Shown here piece after piece: positions 1-11,423 of a DNA stretch of 64,000 nt. A model generated the notes under the pieces. The model worked only from the letters and a program-made list of their open reading frames with translations. It was not told the DNA's origin and did no database searches. Position 1 is the first letter of the stretch. Each line of letters begins with the position of its first letter. A program made the position numbers and the translations under genes. The stretch is from Panulirus ornatus (lineage: Eukaryota > Arthropoda > Malacostraca > Decapoda > Palinuridae): positions 363,501 through 427,500 of the forward strand of contig NC_092251.1 in NCBI RefSeq assembly GCF_036320965.1, read 5' to 3'.

Positions 1-59
1 CGCCCCCTACTTCCCTCAGCCCGTCGTCAACGCCACCATCTCCGAAAACACTCGTCAGG
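1..59 (+). CDS. CadN: CadN exon A (partial): start of a cadherin repeat
   Basis: Frame starts at base 2 and reads 19 residues ending ISENTRQ, the first strand of a cadherin repeat (P-x-F ... V-x-E-N-T). The donor is g|gtgggc at 59/60, leaving one base (phase 1). It joins the exon at 2321 to give ...ENTRQ-G-MLVAQVSA, matching the usual spacing of the family. The exon continues left of the window. Confidence 0.85.
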
Positions 60-183
60 GTGGGCGGCACACAGTTTTGTTGTGTATTACAGTTTGTGTG
101 TTACGGGCGAGTTGTGATGTCATGTATTGTAATAACGGTATATGAACATCATGTTTTAACCTTAAATATATATATATTTTTTT

Positions 184-803
184 TTCTTTTTTTTTTGCCG
201 CTGTCTCCCGCGTTTGCGAGGTAGCGTAAGGAAACAGACGAAAGAAATGGCCCAACCCCACCCCCATACACATGTATATACATACGTCCACACACGCAAA
301 TATACATACCTACACAGCTTTCCATGGTTTACCCAAGACGCTTCACATGCCTTGATTGAATCCACTGACAGCACGTCAACCCCGGTATACCACATCGCTC
401 CAATTCACTCTATTCCTTGCCCTCCTTTCACCCTCCTGCATGCTCAGGCCCCGATCACACAAAATCTTTTTCACTCCATCTTTCCACCTCCAATTTGGTC
501 TCCCTCTTCTCCTCGTTCCCTCCACCTCCGACACATATATCCTCTTGGTCAATCTTTCCTCACTCATTCTCTCCATGTGCCCAAACCATTTCAAAACACC
601 CTCTTCTGCTCTCTCAACCACGCTCTTTTTATTTCCACACATCTCTCTTACCCTTACATTACTTACTCGATCAAACCACCTCACACCACACATTGTCCTC
701 AAACATCTCATTTCCAGCACATCCATCCTCCTGCGCACAACTCTATCCATAGCTCACGCCTCGCAACCATACAACATTGTTGGAACCACTATTCCTTCAA
801 ACA
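184..803 (-). mobile_element. LINE fragment, left arm of an inverted pair
   Basis: On the minus strand this is the 3' end of the same retrotransposon seen at 13569-15228. From right to left it has the C-terminal segment ending in the DRVVRRRMDVLEMRCLR motif region, then the KWFGHMERMSEERLTKRIY motif, GRPNWRWKDGVKKIL, a stop, and a short 3' UTR with the GTTTCCTTACGCTACCTCG module. It ends in a T tract at 172-197, which is the A tail read backwards. The reverse-transcriptase core is missing. Confidence 0.85.
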
Positions 804-1247
804 GAGCGTGGTTGAGAGAGCAGAAGAGGGTGTTTTGAAATGGTTTGGGCACATGGAGAGAATGAGTGAGGAAAGATTGACCAAGAGGATATATGTGTCG
901 GAGGTGGAGGGAACGAGAAGTGGGAGACCAAATTGGAGGTGGAAAGATGGAGTGAAAAAGATTTTGTGTAATCGGGGTCTGAACGTGCAGGAGGGTGAAA
1001 GGAGGGCAAGGAATAGAGTGAATTGGATCGATTTGGTATACCGGGGTTGACGTGCTGTCAGTGGATTGAATCAGGGCATGTGAAGCGTCTGGGGTAAACC
1101 TTGGAAAGCTGTGTAGGTATGTATATTTGCGTGTGTGGACGTATGTATATACATGTGTATGGGGGTGGGTTGGGCCATTTCTTTCGTCTGTTTCCTTGCG
1201 CTACCTGGCAAACGCGGGAGACAGCGACAAAGCAAAAAAAAAAAAAA

Positions 1248-1248
<1 letters not shown>
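804..1248 (+). mobile_element. LINE fragment, right arm of an inverted pair
   Basis: A second 3' end of the same family lies in opposite orientation and begins at GAGCGTGGTTGAGAGAGC. It encodes the ERAEEGVLKWFGHMERMSEE segment, with TGG where the copy at 14823 has TGA, then the short 3' UTR and an A tail (1233-1248). Its 445 bp are the near-exact reverse complement of about 184-630. The seam near 803 carries no tail, so the two arms touch head to head. Confidence 0.85.
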
Positions 1249-1296
<48 letters not shown>

Positions 1297-1354
1297 TTTA
1301 CACCCCAGCTTACATCATATACCTATGTGTGTATGTGTGTGTGTGTGTGTGTGT
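1249..1354. repeat. (TA)n then (TG)n microsatellites
   Basis: (TA)n at 1251-1288 follows directly on the LINE A tail, and (TG)n occupies about 1326-1354. The order A tail, TA, TG is the same as at the LINE copy ending at 15228. Confidence 0.9.
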
Positions 1355-2320
1355 ACAGTAAGCGGAGTAATTTTCAAAAATACTTCCGCGGGTGAGAGTG
1401 ACCTTGCCATTGTCTCGGGATTGTTCTTGTGCTATTGTTGTGCTGCCCACGCCATCACCATCTACAGCAGCAACCCTGGGGATCACTTAAGTTGTCCCAT
1501 CTCCCGGAATTTTTACTTACATTTTTCTCCGATGTTACGTTACTTCCTCTAAACTTACATCGCCTTGTCCGGGGTTATGACGTCACGACAGCTAAAGTTA
1601 CTTACTCAGCTCTAAAGAAGGTAGGGTTGTTCCTCACTGTTTATATCGATCTTTTTCCAAGACTTTTTGACTTTTTATTGATTATCATTCTGTGTGGACA
1701 AGGGCATTGCCTGGGCCTTAGAGGCAAACACTTGCGTATAACAGGGGCGCCATACGTCTGAAGGAAGTGCTGTGTTAGTCTCGAATCATGATGAGAAGTT
1801 GTCTCACTGACTAACTTTTGCCTAATGAACGACTTTATGACCAGGTCATAACGCGCACACTACTGACAACTCCCGCATACTACTTGTTAGGTTCTCTCAT
1901 AACTTGTCTAGATGGTCAATAACCTGGCTAGAATATCACTGACCTGTATAGATCACGTGTGACCCACGTTGGTCACCCATACTTGTCTGGATCATACTTA
2001 ACCTGTTCATGTCACTGTAACATGTCTAACTCATTGGTCTCAACCTTCCCGTTCAGAGATGGAGTAGAATTACAGCAAATTCAGAGAAAATCACCAAAAC
2101 TTATTCCTTCACTTGGAAATATTACGCTATACACGACGTATGTGACGGTACACAATACACATGTACATGACAGCACACCGTGCACATGTATGTGACGGTA
2201 CACCGCACACATTTACCTGATAGTGCTATGTACACATGTACGTGAAAGTGCACGGTATTGTATTTGCTGTTTGATGTAGAGCTGTTTGTTGTGTGGCTCG
2301 AGACCTCACTTACCCTGCAG

Positions 2321-2554
2321 GAATGTTGGTGGCGCAGGTCTCAGCCAGAGACAACGACGACCCGCTGGAGGGGCACAACGCCCGTCTCGTCTACTCCCTG
2401 GAGAAGAACGTGATTGATGAGGCTTCGGGAAGACCCATTTTTGCAGTGGATAGCGGACAGGGAGTAATCACCACAGCGCTCTGCTGTCTCGACCGAGAGA
2501 AGACTCAGCGATACGCCATCCAGGTCGTGGCCACAGACGGGGGAGGACTCAAAG
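2321..2554 (+). CDS. CadN: CadN exon B: body of cadherin repeat 1
   Basis: Acceptor taccctgcag|GA and donor aaag|gtaggt; enters in phase 1 and leaves in phase 1. It contains AQVSARDNDD (calcium-binding D-x-D), RLVYSLE, CLDREK (LDRE motif) and IQVVATDGG, which is the normal strand order of a cadherin repeat. The two adjacent cysteines before LDRE are unusual for the position. The repeat is completed by the next exon. Confidence 0.93.
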
Positions 2555-2814
2555 GTAGGTGGTGGTAGGTCCTCTGTCTTGCATCTCCTTAACAGTCGGT
2601 GATGATCAAAGACGAGTCTGAAAATCAAGCGTTTGCGTAGATTCTGGATTGCATTGATTAAGAAAAGAAAATCTGAGTAACTTGGATAGGAAATACCATA
2701 CCATAGAAGAGATACCTCATTAATGTACTCTTTATAGTTCCATGGCAAGTGAAACCTTTCAACAGTGTAAACATCGCCTCATTCTACTGTCATGGTCATC
2801 TGTCCTTCTGCCAG

Positions 2815-2978
2815 GCACGGGTACGGTGCTCGTGGAGGTTTCTGATGTGAACGACGTACCTCCGAGGTTCTCCAAGCCGGAGTGGACGCTGGACGTGTCA
2901 GAGAGCCTCACCCCAGACCACGTCCTCGCCACCCTGTCTGTACTCGATCAAGACGCCTCCAATAACTTCACCTACCGG
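2815..2978 (+). CDS. CadN: CadN exon C: linker and start of cadherin repeat 2
   Basis: Acceptor ttctgccag|GC, donor ctaccgg|gtaggt. It starts with GTVLVEVSDVNDVPPRF (the DxND linker between repeats) and continues into DVSESLTPDHVLATLSVLDQD. It enters in phase 1 and leaves in phase 0. VSE-S replaces the usual V-x-E-N in the first strand. Confidence 0.93.
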
Positions 2979-3143
2979 GTAGGTCTACCTCTTACGGAGA
3001 AGTTGGAGTCTTTCCACACGTGCCTGTTAAACATTTTCTTATCGTCTTATGAGAAAAGCACTCTCTTCCCATGTGGCTGTTTAGTGACTGTTCCATCTCC
3101 GTCAGCTGATGCTGGGGGTTCCTCCCTCCCTTGGTGTCCACAG

Positions 3144-3299
3144 GTGGTCCCTGGTAGCGGGCGTGGGTGGCACATGTTCCGCGTGGTTGGGCGACGAAGC
3201 GGAAGTCCAGGCGGGGATCTTCGGGTGGTGGAAGCCTTGGATTACGAAAACCCTGATCATCGCAAGGGCTTCCGCTTCAGAGTCCAGGTCACAGACTTG
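3144..3299 (+). CDS. CadN: CadN exon D: second half of cadherin repeat 2
   Basis: Acceptor gtgtccacag|GTG, donor gacttg|gtaggt; 52 codons, phase 0 at both ends, so skipping would keep the frame. It contains VVEALDYENPDHRKGFRFRV, where LDYE stands in the LDRE position, and ends VQVTDL, joining to GEPGW in the next exon. That junction is conserved in N-cadherins as I know them. Confidence 0.92.
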
Positions 3300-3344
3300 G
3301 TAGGTTAGGTTACGCTTTTAGTGGCTTGGTGGTGAATCATCAGG

Positions 3345-3349
<5 letters not shown>

Positions 3350-3376
<27 letters not shown>
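3350..3376. repeat. (TG)n microsatellite
   Basis: About 13 TG units lie 50 bp downstream of the exon D donor. Confidence 0.9.
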
Positions 3377-3624
3377 CCATGTAAGGGCCGTATGTCAATA
3401 TTTACTATTATCTTTCATTATTCATCGACTGTTTATCGTAAGCATCGCACTGTAATTCCAACTCGTGGTTTAAACTCTAAGATACCTTTTCAAGTCAGGA
3501 TTATTGTTAATCTCTCATTTAGTTGTCAATATATTCTACATTTCTACGAACTTTTTTTATTCATTTCCAAGACAACTGATTTTATAGTACATTATGTGTT
3601 ATATATGCTTGCCACAGTATTTCC
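3377..3624 (+). other. Unique intron segment before the 31-bp array
   Basis: AT-rich sequence between (TG)n and the minisatellite. No coding signal was seen. Confidence 0.7.
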
Positions 3625-5731
3625 TTGATCACATGTACACTGCACCTCCTGCAGGGTGATCACATGTACACTGTACCTCCTGCAGGATGATCACATGTAC
3701 ACTGTACCTCCTGCAGGATGATCACATGTACACTGTACCTCCTGCAGGATGATCACATGTACACTGTACCTCCTGCAGGATGATCACATGTACACTGCAC
3801 CTCCTGCAGGGTGATCACATGTACACTGCACCTCCTGCAGGGTGATCACATGTACACTGTACCTCCTGCAGGATGATCACATGTACACTGTACCTCCTGC
3901 AGGATGATCACATGTACACTGTACCTCCTGCAGGATGATCACATGTACACTGTACCTCCTGCAGGATGATCACATGTACACTGTATCTCCTGCAGGATGA
4001 TCACATGTACACTGTACCTCCGGCAGGATGATCACATGTACAGTGTACCGACTGCAGGATGATCACATGTGCACTGTACCTCCTGCAGGATGATCACATG
4101 TACACTGTATCTCCTGCAGGATGATCACATGTACACTGTACCTCCTGCAGGATGATCACATGTACAGTGTACCTCCTGCAGGATGATCACATGTACACTG
4201 TACCTTCTGCAGGATGATCACATGTACACTGTATCTCCTGCAGGATGATCACATGTACACTGTTCCTCCTGCAGGATGATCACATGTACACTGTGCCTCC
4301 TGCAGGATGATCACATGTACACTGTACCTCCTGCAGGGTGATCACATGTACACTGTTCCTCTTGCAGGATGATCACATGTATACTGTACCTCCTGCAGGA
4401 TGATCACATGTACACTGTACCTCCTGCAGGATGATCACATGTACACTGTACCTCCTGCAGGGTGATCACATGTACACTGTACCTCCTGCAGGATGATCAC
4501 ATGTACACTGTACCTCCTGCAGGATGATCACATGTACACTGTACCTCCTGCAGGATGATCACATGTACACTGTACCTCCTGCAGGGTGATCACATGTACA
4601 CTGTACCTCCTGCAGGATGATCACATGTACACTGTACCTCCTGCAGGATGATCACATGTACACTGTTCCTCCTGCAGGATGATCACATGTACAGTGTACC
4701 TCCTGCAGGGTGATTACATGTACACTGTTCCTCCTGCAAGATGATCACATGTACGCTGTACCTCCTGCAGGATGATCACATGTACACTGTACCTCCTGCA
4801 GGATGATCACTTGTACACTGTGCCTTTTGCAGGATGATCACATGTACACTGTGCCTCCTGCAGGGTGATCACATGTACACTGTACCTCCTGCAGGATGAT
4901 CACATGTACAGTGTACCTCCTGCAGGATGATCACATGTACAGTGTACCTCCTGCAGGATGATCACATGTACACTGTACCTTCTGCAGGATGATCACATGT
5001 ACACTGTACCTCCTGCAGGATGATCACATGTACACTGTACCTCCTGCAGGGTGATCACATGTACACTGTACCTCCTGCAGGGTGATCACATGTACACTGT
5101 TCCTCCTGCAGGATGATCACATGTACACTGTACCTCCTGCAGGGTGATCACATGTACACTGTACCTCCTGCAGGATGATCACATGTACACTGTACCTCCT
5201 GCAGGATGATCACATGTACACTGTACCTCCTGCAGGATGATCACTTGTACACTGTGCCTTTTGCAGGATGATCACATGTACACTGTGCCGCCTGCAGGGT
5301 GATCACATGTACACTGTACCTCCTGCAGGATGATCACATGTACACTGTTCCTCCTGCAGGATGATCACATGTGCACTGTACCTCCTGCAGGATGATCTCA
5401 TGTACACTGTACCTCCTGCAGGGTGATCACATGTACACTGTGCCTCCTGCAGGATGATCACATGCACACTGTACCTCCTGCAGGGTGATCACATGTACAC
5501 TGTGCCTCCTGCAGGATGATCACATGTGCACTGTACCTCCTGCAGGATGATCACATGTACACTGTGCCTCCTGCAGGATGATCACATGTACAGTGTACCT
5601 CCTGCAGGGTGATCACATGTACACTGTACCTCTTGCAGGATGATCACATGTACACTGTACCTTCTGCAGGGTGATCACATGTACACTGCTCCTCCTGCAG
5701 GATGATCACATGTACACTGTACCTTCTGCAG
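3625..5731. repeat. 31-bp minisatellite made of repeated splice acceptors, about 68 units
   Basis: Each unit reads GATGATCACATGTACACTG followed by TACCTCCTGCAG, with few substitutions (GG/GA at the start, TACC/TTCC/TGCC, CACTG/CAGTG) and almost no indels. 2107 bp divided by 31 gives 68. The last unit ends at the true acceptor of exon E, so every unit carries a CCTCCTGCAG|G acceptor-like end. A unit with CACTTGTAC and TTTTGCAG recurs at 4808 and 5242, exactly 14 units apart, showing block duplication inside the array. Confidence 0.95.
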
Positions 5732-5906
5732 GGTGAGCCTGGGTGGCAGGAGAAGTACCACGTGGACGGTACCTGGGTCAACCTTCACCTGGTCGACGCC
5801 AACGACAACTCACCTGTCTTCAGTGATGACCAGGCTCACCTAACTCTGACTGAGGACACTCCCCATGGCACCCACCTGGCCACGTTCACAGCTCATGATA
5901 TTGACG

Positions 5907-5908
<2 letters not shown>
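5732..5908 (+). CDS. CadN: CadN exon E: linker and start of cadherin repeat 3
   Basis: Acceptor ccttctgcag|GGT, donor gacggg|gtgaga; 59 codons, phase 0 at both ends. It reads GEPGWQEKYHVDGTW, then LVDANDNSPVF (linker), then LTLTEDTPHGTHLATF and AHDIDG. The acceptor is the end of the last 31-bp minisatellite unit and the donor is fused to a (GA)n tract, so both splice sites of this exon are built into repeats. Confidence 0.93.

Positions 5909-5974
<66 letters not shown>
5909..5974. repeat. (GA)n fused to the exon E donor
   Basis: The donor GTGAGA continues without a break into about 31 GA units. Confidence 0.95.
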
Positions 5975-5976
<2 letters not shown>

Positions 5977-6658
5977 CTCAGGATATGGTATGGTGCTTAT
6001 ATAGTTTCTTTCAGAGCTGCAGTTTCGATACAACACTTTCGGCTAAATGCATTTCTGTCATCATAAACCATGAACACAATTCTTCGTTGATAAGCACATT
6101 ATGTTAAGTCCAAAGTTGTTATCCATTACTGTTTAGTTAATAGTCGTTATCCATTACTGTTTAGTTAATACAGCTATCAATATATTCGTAAACGCTTTGA
6201 AAACACTGTTCTCCCACAATATTTCAAAACCAACACTACAGGTTCAACATTAGTGATTTTACTGTCTCATCACAATACTTTCAACAATACATGTAATATG
6301 TAGTACACTCATACCAACACTGTCATCGTAACTTGTTAACAACACAACACAGTAAACACATTACCGTGCCAACATAACTGATCAATCAAAGACGCTGTCA
6401 GTAGCAGCATGGTGACGTTCCACCCTCACCACTACACTGCCAACACTACGCTGACACCACAAGTCACTAACAACCCATCACTATCACCAATCCGTCATTA
6501 CCAATCCATCACTAACCCCGTCACCAACCATCTATCACCAACCAACGATCCGTCACTAATCATCTACCACCAAACACCCGTCACCAACCACCCATCACGA
6601 ACCACCTATCACAAACACCCATCACCAACCACCCAACACTAACCACCTGTCATTACAG
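5975..6658 (+). other. Intron E/F
   Basis: AT-rich sequence. From about 6440 to 6655 there is a loose repeat of ACCACCCATCACCAACC type that runs to within a few bases of the exon F acceptor. A 77-codon open stretch in it is the translation of this repeat and not a gene. Confidence 0.75.
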
Positions 6659-6850
6659 GGAGGAGAAAGTCGGGTGAACTACACTATATCGCCGGCCAGC
6701 GACCCTGGGGGGCAGTTCAGCGTGGAGAGGGCGGGCGGGGGGGTGAGTTTGGCGGCGGGGTTGGACAGGGAGGCTGCCCGCACCCATACGGTGCTCGTGC
6801 TAGCCGTGGACGACGGCCTACCGCCCAGGACAGCGACTGCCACCCTCACT
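6659..6850 (+). CDS. CadN: CadN exon F: body of cadherin repeat 3
   Basis: Acceptor cattacag|GGA, donor ctcact|gtgagt; 64 codons, phase 0 at both ends. It contains VNYTISPASD, FSVERAGGGV, GLDREAARTHTVLVLAVDDG (LDRE and strand G) and TATATLT, leading into VNVTDVNDNPP of exon G. All core positions of a cadherin repeat are present. Confidence 0.93.
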
Positions 6851-7289
6851 GTGAGTACTGAGCGAGAAACAGACAGATCTTATGGCAAGGTGAGGTTGGG
6901 GGATACGTGTAAATTATGAAGGACATGTGTCAGAGGAGTTGATTTATTGAGAGGGATGTAACAATGAGATATAAGGGTAGAATTGCTGAAGGGTGAGGAG
7001 TGGACAACTGAAAAGTGAAGGAGGGACGAATAAGGTATGGGAGACAGGTGAAGTGCGAGGGACATGTAAGAAGTGAGGGACGGATGAAATATATGGGATA
7101 GATGAGGCGTGAGTGACAGGTGAGGTATGAGGAACACATAAGGTATAAGGCATAGATGGGGTATCAAGGACTAGTGAGGTACGAAAGAGAGGTGAAGTAT
7201 GAGGGACGATAGAGTATGAGGAAGGGATAGTTGAGTTATAAGGGAAGAAGACTCAGGATCTCCTCCCTCGTCGGGTGTTCCTCCTTCAG
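6851..7289 (+). other. Intron F/G with a degenerate repeat
   Basis: From about 6950 to 7250 the sequence is a purine-rich imperfect repeat of roughly 25-30 bp (GAGGGACAGGTGAGGTATGAG type). Minus-strand open stretches here are low-complexity translations of it. Confidence 0.75.
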
Positions 7290-7503
7290 GTAAACGTAAC
7301 TGACGTGAATGACAATCCACCGTTCCTGTCGGAGCCGCGGCAGGTGCAGGTAGTGGAGAACTCATCACCTCAGGTGGTGGCTGAGGTCAAACTGGGTGAC
7401 CCCGACGACTGGCGACAGGGTCATGGCCCACCGTTCACCATAAAGCTTGACCCCAGGGCTCCACCCCACATCAAGGCTGCCATTCAGGTCAAATTCGACA
7501 AAA
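7290..7503 (+). CDS. CadN: CadN exon G: linker and start of cadherin repeat 4
   Basis: Acceptor ctccttcag|GTA, donor caaaa|gtaagt; leaves in phase 1. It reads VNVTDVNDNPPFLSEPR, VVENSSPQVVAEVKLGDPDD and FTIKLD, ending IQVKFDK. The DPDDW segment and the FDxKGDxGRG continuation across the next junction are, from family knowledge, typical of the penultimate N-cadherin repeat. Confidence 0.93.
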
Positions 7504-7548
7504 GTAAGTAATTACGTTCCAATGTATCTCACGTATATGTATATTCTT

Positions 7549-7768
7549 AAGAGTCCACGGGGAAAATGAAACACGATAAGTTCCCAAGTGCACTTTCGTG
7601 TAATAATCACATCATCAGGGGAGACACAAGAAAGAAATATAACTATCAGTTGATATATAATGAAGAGACGTAGCTTGGACGTCATTTGGTAAACGTGCGA
7701 TTGTCCAAGACTGACATGTTTATGATACGCTCGTTGTCTGTCTTGGACAATTGCATGTTTACCAAATG
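7549..7768. mobile_element. Unclassified dispersed-repeat fragment with an inverted repeat
   Basis: It carries ATTTGGTAAACGTGCGATTG (7683-7702) and its imperfect reverse complement CAATTGCATGTTTACCAAAT (7748-7767), arms of about 32 bp around a loop of about 25 bp. It abuts the 3' end of the next LINE copy without a tail. I recall similar sequence as a common decapod repeat but cannot name its class. Confidence 0.45.
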
Positions 7769-9817
<2,049 letters not shown>

Positions 9818-10938
9818 TTTCACCACACTAGCTGTTGGGCCACCATCACCACACTAGCTGTTGGGCCACCATCACCACACTAGCTGTTGGGCCACCTTCA
9901 CCACACTAGCTGTTGGGCCACCATCACCACACTAGCTGTTGGGCCACCATCACCACACTAGCTGTTGGGCCACCATCACCACACTAGCTGTTGGGCCACC
10001 TTCACCACACTAGCTGTTGGGCCACCATCACCACACTAGCTGTTGGGCCACCATCATCACACTAGCTGTTGGGCCACCATCACCACACTAGCTGTTGGAC
10101 CACCATCACCACACTAGCTGTTGGACCACCATCATCACACTAGCTGTTGGGCCACCATCACCACAGTAGCTGTTGGGCCACCATCACCACATTAGCTGTT
10201 GGGCCACCATCACCACACTAGCTGTTGGGCCACCATCACCACACTAGCTGTTGGACCACCATCACCACACTAGCTGTTGGACCACCATCACCACACTAGC
10301 TGTTGGGCCACCATCACCACACTAGCTGTTGGGCCACCATCACCACACTAGCTGTTGGGCCACCATCACCACACTAGCTGTTGGGCCACCATCACCACAC
10401 TAGCTGTTGGGCCACCATCACCACAGTAGCTGTTGGGCCACCTTCACCACACTAGCTGTTGGGCCACCATCACCACAGTAGCTGTTGGGCCACCATCACC
10501 ACATTAGCTGTTGGGCCACCATCACCACACTAGCTGTTGGGCCACCATCACCACACTAGCTGTTGGGCCACCATCACCACACTAGCTGTTGGGCCACCAT
10601 CACCACACTAGCTGTTGGGCCACCATCACCACACTAGCTGTTGGGCCACCATCACCACACTAGCTGTTGGGCCACCATCACCACACTAGCTGTTGGGCCA
10701 CCATCACCACACTAGCTGTTGGGCAACAATCACCACACTAGCTGTTGGGCAACAATTACCACACTAGCTGTTGGGCCACCATCACCACACTAGCTGTTGG
10801 GCAACAATCACCACACTAGCTGTTGGGCAACAATCACCACACTAGCTGTTGGGCCACCATCACCACACTAGCTGTTGGGTCACCTTCACCACATCAGTTG
10901 TTGGGTCACCTTCACCACATCAGTTGTTGGGTCACCTT
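9818..10938. repeat. 26-bp minisatellite, about 43 units
   Basis: The unit is CTAGCTGTTGGGCCACC plus ATCACCACA. Variants are CTTCACC, GGACC and GGCAACAATC; the last clusters at 10720-10840, so local spreading is visible. The final units change to CATCAGTTGTTGGGTCACC. Confidence 0.95.
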
Positions 10939-11214
10939 TTCAGTGAACGTGTCATGTTACAAGAGTGCTGTGGTAATGTTAGTGGCTCAATGTACGGATG
11001 TGAAGGTCAACAATGCACTACTAACCATAGTATGTTAATTCACAAAATAATTGACACAGATGAGACAATATGTAAGAAACTTTCACACTAGTTTCGTCAG
11101 TGTTTGTAACTACGGGAATGATGATCTTACAAAGCTCTCTGGAGCAGCACTCTGGGAGTTTCTTCTCTGTATATCAAAGCCAATGCGGCCCCCCCCCCCT
11201 CCTTTCCTTTGCAG
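10939..11214 (+). other. End of intron G/H
   Basis: Unique sequence ending in a run of 11 C and CCTTTCCTTTGCAG, a strong polypyrimidine tract for exon H. Confidence 0.75.
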
Positions 11215-11423
11215 AAGGCGACGAAGGGCGAGGCGTGGGCGTCGTCTCCACTACAGTGGCTCTGGACCGCGAAGAACGACGTGCTTTATTGGTGCCTCTC
11301 GTGGTCGGAGACGACGGGTCGCCGCCCCTCTCTACGACCGTCACCCTGACGCTACACGTCGCCGATCTTAACGACAACCCCATGGCTCCAGCCGCTAAGG
11401 TCATCACCCTACACACTGTACAG
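11215..11423 (+). CDS. CadN: CadN exon H: body of cadherin repeat 4
   Basis: Acceptor cctttgcag|AA, donor gtacag|gtcggt. With the single base left by exon G it reads K-GDEGRGVGVVSTTVALDREE, then LLVPLVVGDDGSPP and LHVADLNDNPM (linker to the last repeat), ending LHTVQ. Enters in phase 1, leaves in phase 0. LDRE and DxND are intact. Confidence 0.94.

Larger units (their letters stand above)
60..2320 (+). other. Intron A/B
   Basis: It holds an inverted pair of LINE 3' ends (184-1248) with (TA)n and (TG)n tails to about 1354. The rest is unique AT-rich sequence. Between about 2080 and 2260 there is an imperfect repeat of roughly 28 bp built on CACATGTA/GTGACGGTACAC. No coding signal was seen in the unique part. 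Confidence 0.8.

Noticed and set aside
214..1050. 278-codon + strand open frame
   Set aside because: It crosses the seam between two LINE fragments in opposite orientation; the first half is antisense of the element, the second half sense.
184..1248. Twin-priming inversion as the explanation of the inverted LINE pair
   Set aside because: Twin priming inverts a 5' part next to a normal 3' part without repeating the same 3' end; here both arms carry the same 3' end and tails.
7560..7640. Hammerhead-ribozyme-like core on the minus strand (CTGATGA ... ACACGAAA)
   Set aside because: The conserved boxes are present, but the base next to CTGATGA cannot pair to close stem II, and I find no complementary sequence for stem I after the presumed cleavage site.
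9818..10938. Repeat array as a CRISPR locus
   Set aside because: The units are directly adjacent with no unique spacers and lie in a cadherin intron. The same holds for the 31-, 22-, 33- and 36-bp arrays.
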